Source: Algoriphagus yeomjeoni (lineage in GTDB: Bacteria > Bacteroidota > Bacteroidia > Cytophagales > Cyclobacteriaceae). From it: 64,000 bases of DNA. The notes under the pieces were generated by a model that was not told where the DNA came from, did no database searches, and worked only from the letters and a program-made list of their open reading frames with translations. The stretch covers positions 682,001 through 746,000 of the forward strand of contig NZ_QLLK01000001.1 of the NCBI RefSeq assembly GCF_003259505.1, read 5' to 3'. Both the position numbers and the translations under genes were made by a program. Shown piece after piece: positions 15,842 through 24,670 of this stretch (positions are counted from its first letter, which is position 1; the number at the start of each line of letters is the position of its first letter).

Positions 15842-17938
15842 ATGACTAAAGCCAAAGGAAAATCAGGAAAATTACTGCTACTGGCACTGCTTTTCTTCAG
15901 TTTCTATGCTCAAGCACAGATTATCGCTCCACCAAAATGGTCGATTTCAGTTGAGCCAAAAAGTCTTGTGCAAGGTGAAGAAGCTACTTTGGTGCTTGAA
16001 GCCCAAATCCCAATCGGATGGTATATCTATGCTAATGATTTTGATCCGAATCTAGGGCCAATTTTGGCGACCTTGAAACTGGATAATCCAGCCGGATATG
16101 AATTAAAAGGTGATTTCACAGCCATTGATTCTAAGACAAAGTATGAGGATATCTGGGAAGGTGACGTTAAGTATTTTATTGGAAAGGGGAGGTTTGAGCA
16201 ATCTTTTGTCCCTATAACTACTTCAGGAAAAATCTCAGGAACTTTAGAATATCAGATGTGCTCTGATGTGACAGGGCAATGCATAAATTATGATCTTGAT
16301 ATAGAGATAGATTTCGAGGCTAGTGAGGCTGCTATAACCTCAACGCCTTCAGAAAGTGAAAGTACAGGTCAAGCAATTGATACATTTTCTTCTTCTGATT
16401 CTGAAACAGAGGATTCTCCTTTTGGTATCCAGGAGAATCAGGTTGATGAGCCGGTCGCAAATTCTTCTGAACCTATTGAAATTATTCCAATTCAGGAAAA
16501 TGAGTCGCTCTTTGGTTTCATGGTGTTGGCTTTCTTGGCTGGACTGGCCGCATTGTTGACTCCATGCGTGTTCCCAATGATTCCAATGACCGTGAGCTTT
16601 TTCACTGGCAGAGCAGGAAACAAGGCAACGGGAATAAGAAATGCGATCATTTATGGTTTGTCAATCATTGCTATTTACACGATTGCGGGCACGGCAGTTG
16701 CAGCTATCCAAGGACCAGAGTTTGCCAATTGGTTAGCCACGCATTGGCTTCCAAATCTCTTTTTCTTTGGGATTTTTATCTTTTTCGCTTTGGCTTTTCT
16801 AGGCATGTTCGAGATTACCTTGCCTTCAGGATTTGTCAATAAAGTAGATGAAAAAGCTGAAAAAGGTGGTCTGACGGGCATTTTCTTTATGGCGTTCACC
16901 TTGGTGTTGGTGTCGTTTTCCTGTACTGGCCCGATCGTGGGATCGATTTTGATCTCTTCAGCTGGCGGAGAATTGCTTAAGCCAATCTTGGGAATGTTTG
17001 CTTTTTCTCTGGCTTTCGCTATTCCATTTACGCTATTCGCTATTTTCCCAGAATGGATGAATCGCCTGCCAAAGTCTGGTGGCTGGCTGAATTCAGTGAA
17101 AGTGGTTTTAGGTTTCTTGGAACTCGCATTAGCATTCAAATTCCTTTCTATAGCTGATTTGGTTTATCATTGGGGAATTCTTGATCGGAATATTTTCCTG
17201 ATCATTTGGATTGTGATATTCAGCGGATTAGGTCTTTACCTTTTGGGCAAAATCCGCCTTCCACACGATTCACCAGCGGATACCATTGGAGTTCCACGTT
17301 TGCTTCTGGCATTGGCAACTTTCATGTTTGTCCTCTACATGATTCCAGGTTTGTTTGGCGCTCCTTTGAAGTATCTAAGCGGATACCTGCCTCCTATGTC
17401 CACCCAGCAATTTAAAATAACTGGGGGCCTAAGTACTGATGCTGGAGAAAGCATCCTTGGTGAACCTGTGAAATATGCGGACATCCCGCTGGAAATACCT
17501 CTCGGGATTCAGGGGTATTTTGACTATGAGCAAGCAATGAGGGCTGCAAAAAAGGCAAATAAGCCTCTCCTCATTGACTTCACTGGACATGGCTGTGTGA
17601 ACTGCCGAAAGATGGAAGAAAATGTCTGGGTAGACCCTCAGGTATTAAAGCGACTTAAAGAGGATTTCGTTATGGTAGCACTTTATATAGACGAGCGATT
17701 GGAGCTTCCAGAGAGCGAATGGTACACTTCAGAATACGATAATAAAGTCAAGAAAACATTGGGAAAGCAAAACGCAGATTTTCAGATTTCCCGCTTCCAA
17801 AATAATGCGCAACCTTACTACGTGATCTTAGATCATAATGAAAATCTCCTTGCTCAGCCTAAAGGGTATGAAACAGATATTCAGGAATTTGTTGAGTTTT
17901 TGGATGAGGCAAAGCGAGAGTTTGAGGCGAGGGATTAA
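15842..17938 (+). CDS. dsbD: Thiol:disulfide interchange protein DsbD
   Basis: This protein of about 698 residues takes electrons from cytosolic thioredoxin across the inner membrane. The order is: signal peptide (MTKAKGKSGKLLLLALLFF...AQAQ), an N-terminal periplasmic beta domain with CSDVTGQC near residue 140, a low-complexity acidic linker, and eight hydrophobic segments. The membrane cysteines are in LTPCVFPMIP and SFSCTGPIVG. A C-terminal thioredoxin domain has GHGCVNCRK. The ATG at 15842 is preferred to the TTG at 15806 because it begins the signal peptide. The stop codon overlaps the convergent porin gene by 4 bp. Confidence 0.92.
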   Translation: MTKAKGKSGKLLLLALLFFSFYAQAQIIAPPKWSISVEPKSLVQGEEATLVLEAQIPIGWYIYANDFDPNLGPILATLKLDNPAGYELKGDFTAIDSKTKYEDIWEGDVKYFIGKGRFEQSFVPITTSGKISGTLEYQMCSDVTGQCINYDLDIEIDFEASEAAITSTPSESESTGQAIDTFSSSDSETEDSPFGIQENQVDEPVANSSEPIEIIPIQENESLFGFMVLAFLAGLAALLTPCVFPMIPMTVSFFTGRAGNKATGIRNAIIYGLSIIAIYTIAGTAVAAIQGPEFANWLATHWLPNLFFFGIFIFFALAFLGMFEITLPSGFVNKVDEKAEKGGLTGIFFMAFTLVLVSFSCTGPIVGSILISSAGGELLKPILGMFAFSLAFAIPFTLFAIFPEWMNRLPKSGGWLNSVKVVLGFLELALAFKFLSIADLVYHWGILDRNIFLIIWIVIFSGLGLYLLGKIRLPHDSPADTIGVPRLLLALATFMFVLYMIPGLFGAPLKYLSGYLPPMSTQQFKITGGLSTDAGESILGEPVKYADIPLEIPLGIQGYFDYEQAMRAAKKANKPLLIDFTGHGCVNCRKMEENVWVDPQVLKRLKEDFVMVALYIDERLELPESEWYTSEYDNKVKKTLGKQNADFQISRFQNNAQPYYVILDHNENLLAQPKGYETDIQEFVEFLDEAKREFEARD

Positions 17939-19212
17939 TCCTCCTTAAATCTATAAGTCAACAGTCTAGGATTGACGATCAGCTGTACCCAGCCCCAGTT
18001 ATTGGTGTTTTCAGAGCTGACACCGCCTTTGATCGCGCTCATACTTTCTGTTGCAAATAGTTGAGAATAGCCCACATTCATTTTTACATATTTTCCGAGA
18101 GTGTTACCATAAACCAAGTCAAGCTCTGTACCTAGGTTTTGCGATAGATCGTTTGCCATTTCTGCATTTGAAAAGAATACGTGAGCATTTAAACCAATTG
18201 TTGATTTCTCCCCAGTTGGCAAAGCTACTTTTCCATAGACATCATTCAGTCCTACGTTATTGGCGTGATTTCCTACATAGAAATAATCCATATAGCCATT
18301 GAATTTGTGGTTTGTACCATAAAGTGGGAAGAAAGACTTATTCTTATCCTCACCAGCTTGGTCTGTCCCACTGAGAGACTCAAAGCCCGCGATTAGTGTC
18401 ACTTTTCTTATTTTATATTTTGCCTCAAGCATATACTGGTACGCACTCAGATCAGTGGTGGCATTGGCCATTCCGGTCTGCAAATAAGCTGAACCCGTAA
18501 TAGTAAGGGTAGATAATGGAAAGGTAAAGTATGTTCCTGTCGTCTGGCGGTAGTAAAGTCCGTCCGTCTGAGGGACAGGGGCGCTAGTGTATTTCTGGAA
18601 ACCATTATTCATAAAGAGAAAGCTAAACGATGCCTTATCCCAAGTCTTGGTCAAGTGGGCCATTTGCATGGTTTTATAGGAGAAAAATCCAGTAATAGCG
18701 TAATCACTTCCGATAGTCTTTTGATCCTCCTGATTGTAGGCAAAAGCTAAATCCAGCTTGAATTTATCCTTCGAATACTGGATCATCGCGGCATCATGAA
18801 ATCTTCCCTGCATAGCCCAATCCACTCCCCCGAGGATACGCTGATCATCGTAAGATATGACTTGTCGGCCTAGTTTGAGAGCCCAGTTTGGTGTAAAAGA
18901 ATAGCGCAGCCAAGCCTGAAACAGCCCAAAAGAATCATTGCCATCAGCAGCACTGAGTTGCTGGGTATCGCCCCAGGTACTTACGTCCTGTACACTTAAG
19001 TAGAGGCTTAGCTTTTCGTCCTGAAAACCCATGTTGAGCCTGGATCGCTGTGTCACAAATGCAGCTGCCTTGGCATCTGTTGGAAAAAGGTTTCCAAATC
19101 CGTGGCGATATTCAAACCGAGGACGTATATCCGCATCCAACGTGAATTCCTGAGCGATTGCAACTTGATAGTATGCTACGAAGGCAAGTATTAGCGTAAA
19201 AATCTTTTTCAT
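17935..19212 (-). CDS. Alginate-export-family outer-membrane porin of the nitrate cluster
   Basis: This protein of about 425 residues has a signal peptide (MKKIFTLILAFVAYYQVAIAQ). The mature part is rich in amphipathic beta strands, opening with a DIRPRFEYRHG region and an NWALKLGRQVISYDDQRILGGVDW stretch typical of alginate_exp barrels. The ATG at 19212 starts the signal peptide; the longer frame to 19281 is rejected. Its promoter carries the same palindrome plus -7 arrangement as nirB and the nitrate transporter, so it is probably a nitrate/nitrite-regulated general anion or solute porin. The exact substrate is unproven. Confidence 0.8.
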   Translation of the reverse strand: MKKIFTLILAFVAYYQVAIAQEFTLDADIRPRFEYRHGFGNLFPTDAKAAAFVTQRSRLNMGFQDEKLSLYLSVQDVSTWGDTQQLSAADGNDSFGLFQAWLRYSFTPNWALKLGRQVISYDDQRILGGVDWAMQGRFHDAAMIQYSKDKFKLDLAFAYNQEDQKTIGSDYAITGFFSYKTMQMAHLTKTWDKASFSFLFMNNGFQKYTSAPVPQTDGLYYRQTTGTYFTFPLSTLTITGSAYLQTGMANATTDLSAYQYMLEAKYKIRKVTLIAGFESLSGTDQAGEDKNKSFFPLYGTNHKFNGYMDYFYVGNHANNVGLNDVYGKVALPTGEKSTIGLNAHVFFSNAEMANDLSQNLGTELDLVYGNTLGKYVKMNVGYSQLFATESMSAIKGGVSSENTNNWGWVQLIVNPRLLTYRFKED

Positions 19213-19242
19213 AGTTCGAGTGTTAGTGGTTAAATCTCGAAC

Positions 19243-19270
19243 CAAATATAAGTATAAATACTTATAAAAA
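19243..19270 (-). promoter_or_regulatory. Nitrate-regulon promoter upstream of the porin
   Basis: The palindrome TAAGTAT-AA-ATACTTA (19249-19264, extended to 20 bp at 19247-19266) is perfect. On the minus strand its last TA forms the first two bases of the -7 box TATATTTG (19243-19250). No TTG is visible at the -33 position. A further TACGTAT half-site lies at 19282-19288. This is the same register as at nirB and the transporter. Confidence 0.7.
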
Positions 19271-19394
19271 TCTAAATACAATACGTATAAAAACTAAGTA
19301 ATTTTAAGAGTGAATTTCAGTATTCTATTTTTTGCCAAACAATTATATTTTCCCGTCTGATCGCTGCGACTGTTTCCTGATCACTCAAAACTTC

Positions 19395-20837
19395 CTAATC
19401 CACCTGCTTTTCAAAAGTTATTTTCACAAACTTTGATTTAGGTGCTTCGCAAAGGGAACATAGATAGCTTTCAGGTAAAGCCTCAAATGGAGTTAATGGA
19501 GCAATGTTTTGAACCAAATCTCCAAATATCGGATCATAAACTGTGAGACAATCTGAGCATTGATAGGCTTCAGTTTTTACAGTTTCTTTTGGCGTAGTAA
19601 GTTTTTTCGAACCCTCAGGTTTTTTTCCCAGCTGCTCGAAATACATCTTGCTCAACTCAATCAAAAGCCCCGGAAGTTCTACCTTATCCACTTCCTGTAC
19701 GTAGACAATGTATTGCTGTGTGTTTGGATCAAAGTTTTTGGCATAAAGCAAATTGTACGTATTTCGGATTTTGATGCCTTTCAATTCTGCTGGTGGCTGA
19801 TTCTTCTCTATGATGATGGAGGTGAAATAGTATGCTTTCCTCGTATAATCAGTGATTCCAAAAGTAAGTCCGTAAGTACTGATATCTCGCTTGTCGAAGT
19901 TGTCAACTAGGTATTCCTTGAGCTTGAGTGCTGATTTATTATTGACCGGAAGGTGCCAATTCAACTCCAACATGGAATGACGCACATTTATACCGTAGCG
20001 ACCAAGCAGCCTTTCCCATTCGATCTTTGTGTTTTCAGGTATGCCTTTGATGATGATGGATTTCCAAGGTGTAATGGATATTTTCCCGATTTTACTGTCT
20101 GCACAGAGATCGCAAAGTACCTTCAAAAAGTCGGTATAGTATCTATTATTTCTCCAATACAGCCCCAACCAGTAGCGGTCATTTCCAACTCGGTTTATGC
20201 CCTCATAGTATGGAAACGGGTAAAATGGCACTTCCAACGGGCTATCTACTGTGCGGTTGTTTGAGTCCACCGCTTCATTTACCAACTCAAACAGAAACTC
20301 CACATCGGCTGGTTCCTCCTTCAAAAGGTCCTCAATTGCAGCAGCGACTTTTGCCATATCCCAACTGTAAATAAGCGCTGGATACATCATGGTATCTTCC
20401 CATTCAGGCAAGCGAGCATACAGGTACCAGTAGTCCTCATGCTCTGAGGCAATGAAATTTAAGTGACCTGTAAACAATGGCACTAAGCGTTGCTTTGGAT
20501 CAGTGATGTTGATCTTCAGATTTGGTTGGACTCTGAATTGCTCCAAAATGTACAAGTATCGATCGCTGGTAAGCCATGGAGTATTTGGGAAAATGTCAGC
20601 GGACACATAGGAAGAAACAATATTTTCTGCCCCGATTTCTTCGGGAGATACCAGCTGAAATTTATTTTGAGGATCAATTTCTAGTGAATCATCTTCTTTG
20701 ATGAAAAGAATGTCCTGACGAGAGCCCAGAGAAATCGTGTCCAAACCAGCACTTTCTGCCAGTTCCAAAATCTGTTTTAATTCAGCGGGTGATAGCACTC
20801 CGCCTTTAACTACAACTCTTGAGAATGTCTGTTTCAT
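19395..20837 (-). CDS. Sulfite/nitrite reductase-like protein with C-terminal rubredoxin domain
   Basis: This protein of about 480 residues has a ferredoxin-like half domain at the N terminus (VVVKGGVLSPAELKQILELA) and a second such segment near 245-280 (GKISITPWKSIIIKGIP), as in sulfite/nitrite reductases. It lacks the C-x5-C...C-x3-C ligands for siroheme and 4Fe-4S. The tail is a complete rubredoxin: YQCSDC, VYDPIFGD, then YLCSLCEAPKSKF. The ATG at 20837 is preferred to an upstream TTG. It lies downstream of the nitrate reductase on the same strand. It is probably an electron carrier or assembly partner for nitrate or nitrite reduction; the exact job is not known. Confidence 0.78.
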   Translation of the reverse strand: MKQTFSRVVVKGGVLSPAELKQILELAESAGLDTISLGSRQDILFIKEDDSLEIDPQNKFQLVSPEEIGAENIVSSYVSADIFPNTPWLTSDRYLYILEQFRVQPNLKINITDPKQRLVPLFTGHLNFIASEHEDYWYLYARLPEWEDTMMYPALIYSWDMAKVAAAIEDLLKEEPADVEFLFELVNEAVDSNNRTVDSPLEVPFYPFPYYEGINRVGNDRYWLGLYWRNNRYYTDFLKVLCDLCADSKIGKISITPWKSIIIKGIPENTKIEWERLLGRYGINVRHSMLELNWHLPVNNKSALKLKEYLVDNFDKRDISTYGLTFGITDYTRKAYYFTSIIIEKNQPPAELKGIKIRNTYNLLYAKNFDPNTQQYIVYVQEVDKVELPGLLIELSKMYFEQLGKKPEGSKKLTTPKETVKTEAYQCSDCLTVYDPIFGDLVQNIAPLTPFEALPESYLCSLCEAPKSKFVKITFEKQVD

Positions 20838-20918
20838 CTGTTTACTTTTCAATGGTCAGATAGCCCTGTCCGGAACATGTTGTCCTACCTATTGACGTAT
20901 TATTTTTTTCAGCAAATT

Positions 20919-20994
20919 GTGTCAGTCCGAGCGGAGTCGAGGACAATAATTTTCTTAAATTTAAAAGAGCCTTCGACTTCGCACAGGCGGACAC
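20919..20994. repeat. Imperfect inverted repeat, REP-like
   Basis: The arm around 20919-20943 (gtcagtccgagcggagtcga core) is imperfectly complementary to 20970-20994 (ccttcgacttcgcacaggcg core). Together they can fold a long hairpin. Sequences of the type CTTCGACTTCGC are common mobile intergenic repeats in Bacteroidota. It sits between the nitrate reductase and the rubredoxin-tailed gene and may separate their expression. Confidence 0.5.
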
Positions 20995-21044
20995 CATAAT
21001 CTCACTTTTTTATATTCTAAATTTTTATTTCTGAGGGGGTGATT

Positions 21045-24000
21045 TCATACCAACACCTTTGATTGGTGAAGTATTTCCCTCACTTCCGTTTTGCAACTTC
21101 CGCAGCCTAGACCAGCACCAGTTTCCTGACATAATGCGGTGAAATCCGTACATCCGCTGGCAATTGCTTCCTTGATATTTCCTTCACCTACGCGGCTACA
21201 GCTACATACTAATTTTCCGATAACTGGCCGTGTATCAGAAGATCCCATTAACAAGGATTTTCTTTTTTCAGAAAGTTCAATTTTGTTTTCGATAAGGGAT
21301 TTGAATTCAGCAAATTCATTTTTGTCTCCCATCAAAACTGCACCTATAAGCAGATCATCCTTTACGATACATTTCTTATAGTAACGACGCTTCATGTCTG
21401 TAAAAATGATTTCCTCGTAGCTATCATCATTTTCTGGTATGATGATATCCCCAATGCTGCACAGTTCCAAATCCTTGAATTTTAGAATATTCATCAGTAC
21501 GGATCCTCCATAAATACTGCTGACATCTCCGGCAATGTAATTGGCTAAAACCATGGCCTGCTCTTCAGCTGCTGAGGTAATACCAAACAACTGATTCTCG
21601 AATTCCGCAATCTCGCCAATTGCGAAAATGTTGGGATAATTGGTTTGTAAATGCTGATTCACTTTGATTCCACGTCCGCATAGGATGCCATTATCTCGTG
21701 CGATTTTAATATTTGGCTGCGTACCAATTGCATAAACAACCGCATTGGCATAAATTATTTTTCCGCTTTTCAGTGTGATAGAAAGTGATTTTTGTTCCTC
21801 ATCGTCGAATACTGTGCTCACTTCATTGTCGAAATAGACGTGGATTCCGCGCTCCTGCACATCCAGAGAAAGTAGTTTGCTTGAAACTTCATCCAGCTGC
21901 CTTTCCATCAGTCGGGAGGCACGCTGCACAATGGTTACTTTCACGCGATTATGCTGCAAAGCTGCGGCAAGCTCCAGACCCAGCAATCCACCACCAATGA
22001 TCACCACATGTTGATTTTCAGGAGGTAATTTGGTAGAGTCAAGGTAATCTTTGAATCGATCTGCGTCAATTTTGCTTCGCATGGTAAATCTTCCAGGCAA
22101 GTCTAACTGCGCATCTTTTGGGATAAAAGCTCTGCTTCCTGTAGCTAGAATTAGTTTGTCGAAGGGGTATTCTTTTCCATTATCGTCAACTACCACTTGC
22201 TTCTCAGGGTCGATCTTATCTATCGATAGTCCGGTATGAAGAGAGATTTTCAGTTTTTGGAGCTCATATTCCTTGATCTTCTGAAGTTGCTCCCAAGTCA
22301 ATTCTTCCGTTACATATTCCGGCAAAAGCACCCGATTGTAAAATGGGTGCGGTTCTTTGGAGAAGACATGAATTTGATCTGATTCATTGTGCTCTCTATA
22401 ATTTTGGATAAAGCGGAAAGCTGCAGCACCGGCACCCACTACCACGATTTTCTCTGGGGCTTTTTTGTACTTGGAAACGGATACCGTGGTGAATTTGAAA
22501 TCCGGTTCCTTGGACTGTGGATCGACAACGGTTTTTGTCAAGTTATTCGCTCGATTGAGATCGCTTTGCAGTTGCTTTCCCCAATGCATTGGGAGAAAAA
22601 CTACGCATTCTCGTATGCTATTAGATAATTTCGCTTTAACTCTAACTATTCCATTTTTACTTTTTACTTCCACCACATCTCCATCTTTTACCTTGTCCAG
22701 ATAGGCATCAATAGGGTTGATTTCCAAAACTGGGCTAGGGTAATGCGTCCGAAGCCTCGAAACTTTCCCCGTCTTAGTCATAGTATGCCATTGATCACGG
22801 ATACGGCCGGTAGTAAGAATTAGCGGGTATTCCTTGCTCGTTTTTTCAGAAGTGTTCTCGATCTGAGCTGGTATATTAAAGATTGCTTTTTGAGTTGGCG
22901 TGTAGAATTTATTATCTGCAAAAAGTCGGGGAGTTCCGAGGTGTCTGTATTCTGGAACAGGCCATTGGAAAGTTCCTTCACTTTTCAATCGATCGTAATT
23001 CAAGAAAGAAATATCGATGTTTGTGCCTTTGGTCATCGCACAATATTCCTCGTAGATTTCTTCGGTATTGTTGAAATTGAAACCTCGGAAACCCATTCTT
23101 CTGGCGAAATCACAAAGAATCTCTACATCGGGTCTTGCTTCTCCCGGAGGGTTGATGCCCTTATTCAGGTAGGAGATTCTACGCTCTGAATTTGTCATGG
23201 TTCCTTCTTTCTCCAACCAGCCAGCGGCAGGTAGTACCAAGTCTGCGTATTCCAGAGTATCTGCTTTGTGCGAGATATCCTGAACGACGACGAATTTGGC
23301 GTTCTTCATTGCCTTCTCGATTCGCTTGGAGTTCGGCAAACTTACCATAGGATTGGTGCAAATAATCCAAACGGCTTTCATCTCGCCACTTTCCAGTGCA
23401 TCAAACATCTCCGTCGCAGAATAACCTGGTTCGGGAGAAATCTCATTTACGCCCCAGAAATTCGCCACTTCTTGACGATGCACTGGATTATTCAAGTCTT
23501 TGTGAACAGCCAGCAAACTCGCCATTCCGCCTACCTCACGTCCACCCATTGCATTGGGTTGTCCCGTAAGAGAGAAGGGGCCATTTCCTGGCTTTCCGAT
23601 TCTGCCGGTCACTAGCGAAAGATTCAATAGAGAAAAGTTCTTATCTGTACCGATGGCGCTTTGGTTGAGTCCCATCGCCCACATGCTGATAAAACCTTTC
23701 GATTCCCCGATGATCTCAGCTATTTTTTTAATGTCATCCACTGAAATTCCACAAAGTTTAGAAGCTTCTTTCAACGAAGTAGCCATCACTTGCTTGCGGT
23801 ATTTCAGGTAATTCTCAGTGTGTTTTTCTATAAATTCCTTATCCGCCAATCCTATATCTATGATTCTCTTGCCAATGGCATTGTAGAGAATGATGTCAGT
23901 GCCAGGAATTATTTGTAGGTGGATATCTGCGAAAGAAGCGGAGTCGGTCTTACGGGGATCCACTACTATGATCTTCACATTCGGGTTTTTCTCCTTATGC

Positions 24001-24569
24001 TTTTCCAGTCTGCGAAAAAGGATAGGGTGACACCAAGCAGGATTTGCACCAGCAATTAAAAAAGCATCTGCCAATTCTATGTCCTCGTAGGAAATTGGAA
24101 CTGAATCCTCACCAAAGGTTTTTTTGTAGGCGACCACCGCCGAACTCATGCACAAGCGACTGTTTGTATCGATGTTATTTGTTCCCAAAAAGCCTTTTGT
24201 GAGCTTATTGGCGATGTAATATTCCTCTGTCAGACACTGGCCTGAAATGTAAAAGCCTACACTTTTTGGACCGTATTTTTGGATCAAAGACTTGAAAACT
24301 CCCGCGGCTCTATCGAGACCATCATCCCAACTCACACGCTCCCTAGGATGTGACCTGCTCCATCGCATTTCGGGATAAAGAATTCTATCTGAAGTGTCAT
24401 TGACTACGTAGTGTAGGTTCATGCCTTTGGAGCAAAGCATACCCTGATTTACTGGATGATCTTGATCGCCTTGGACTTGCACCTTGTTTTGAGCATCTAC
24501 GCCAGCGACTATTCCGCAGCCGACGCCGCAGTAGGAACAAGTGGTTTTGATTTTTTTATCTAAGATCAC
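21045..24569 (-). CDS. nasA: Assimilatory nitrate reductase fused to NirB-type FAD and BFD domains
   Basis: This 1174-residue cytosolic molybdoenzyme reduces nitrate to nitrite. An N-terminal 4Fe-4S site uses Cys11, 14, 18 and 46. The molybdopterin domain follows, with Cys140 in NSRLCMSS as the likely Mo ligand, and the dinucleotide-binding domain ends near residue 695. From about residue 707 a full FAD/NAD oxidoreductase like the NirB N-terminal part is fused (KIVVVGAGAAAF). A BFD-type 2Fe-2S domain closes the protein (LVCSCSRVG...GLGCGSC). The chain thus carries its own NAD(P)H-to-Mo electron path. The start is GTG; no better ATG is nearby. It follows the transporter gene by 101 bp. Confidence 0.9.
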   Translation of the reverse strand: MILDKKIKTTCSYCGVGCGIVAGVDAQNKVQVQGDQDHPVNQGMLCSKGMNLHYVVNDTSDRILYPEMRWSRSHPRERVSWDDGLDRAAGVFKSLIQKYGPKSVGFYISGQCLTEEYYIANKLTKGFLGTNNIDTNSRLCMSSAVVAYKKTFGEDSVPISYEDIELADAFLIAGANPAWCHPILFRRLEKHKEKNPNVKIIVVDPRKTDSASFADIHLQIIPGTDIILYNAIGKRIIDIGLADKEFIEKHTENYLKYRKQVMATSLKEASKLCGISVDDIKKIAEIIGESKGFISMWAMGLNQSAIGTDKNFSLLNLSLVTGRIGKPGNGPFSLTGQPNAMGGREVGGMASLLAVHKDLNNPVHRQEVANFWGVNEISPEPGYSATEMFDALESGEMKAVWIICTNPMVSLPNSKRIEKAMKNAKFVVVQDISHKADTLEYADLVLPAAGWLEKEGTMTNSERRISYLNKGINPPGEARPDVEILCDFARRMGFRGFNFNNTEEIYEEYCAMTKGTNIDISFLNYDRLKSEGTFQWPVPEYRHLGTPRLFADNKFYTPTQKAIFNIPAQIENTSEKTSKEYPLILTTGRIRDQWHTMTKTGKVSRLRTHYPSPVLEINPIDAYLDKVKDGDVVEVKSKNGIVRVKAKLSNSIRECVVFLPMHWGKQLQSDLNRANNLTKTVVDPQSKEPDFKFTTVSVSKYKKAPEKIVVVGAGAAAFRFIQNYREHNESDQIHVFSKEPHPFYNRVLLPEYVTEELTWEQLQKIKEYELQKLKISLHTGLSIDKIDPEKQVVVDDNGKEYPFDKLILATGSRAFIPKDAQLDLPGRFTMRSKIDADRFKDYLDSTKLPPENQHVVIIGGGLLGLELAAALQHNRVKVTIVQRASRLMERQLDEVSSKLLSLDVQERGIHVYFDNEVSTVFDDEEQKSLSITLKSGKIIYANAVVYAIGTQPNIKIARDNGILCGRGIKVNQHLQTNYPNIFAIGEIAEFENQLFGITSAAEEQAMVLANYIAGDVSSIYGGSVLMNILKFKDLELCSIGDIIIPENDDSYEEIIFTDMKRRYYKKCIVKDDLLIGAVLMGDKNEFAEFKSLIENKIELSEKRKSLLMGSSDTRPVIGKLVCSCSRVGEGNIKEAIASGCTDFTALCQETGAGLGCGSCKTEVREILHQSKVLV

Positions 24570-24604
24570 TACTCAGGAATTACAATTGGAAATAGGTTTA
24601 GAAC

Positions 24605-24653
24605 AAAATAGCTCATCCGCAGGACAAAGGGTCAATTGCAGAGGAGCTATTTT
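24605..24653. repeat. Inverted repeat between nitrate transporter and reductase genes
   Basis: AAAATAGCTC (24605-24614) and GAGCTATTTT (24644-24653) are perfect 10-base arms around a 29-base insert that contains further short complementarity. Positioned 36 bp before the nitrate reductase start, it could be an intercistronic RNA element or weak terminator/attenuator. No known riboswitch class was recognised. Confidence 0.5.
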
Positions 24654-24670
24654 GGGTCTGGTGCTACAAG

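Noticed and set aside
16675..17139. 154-codon minus-strand frame inside dsbD
   Set aside because: Antisense to membrane segments of DsbD; no recognisable domain.
19213..19281. N-terminal extension of the porin frame
   Set aside because: It would bury the signal peptide and run through the palindrome and -7 box.
24605..24653. Known riboswitch or molybdenum-cofactor RNA before the nitrate reductase gene
   Set aside because: Only a simple inverted repeat could be seen; conserved core sequences of a known class were not recognised.
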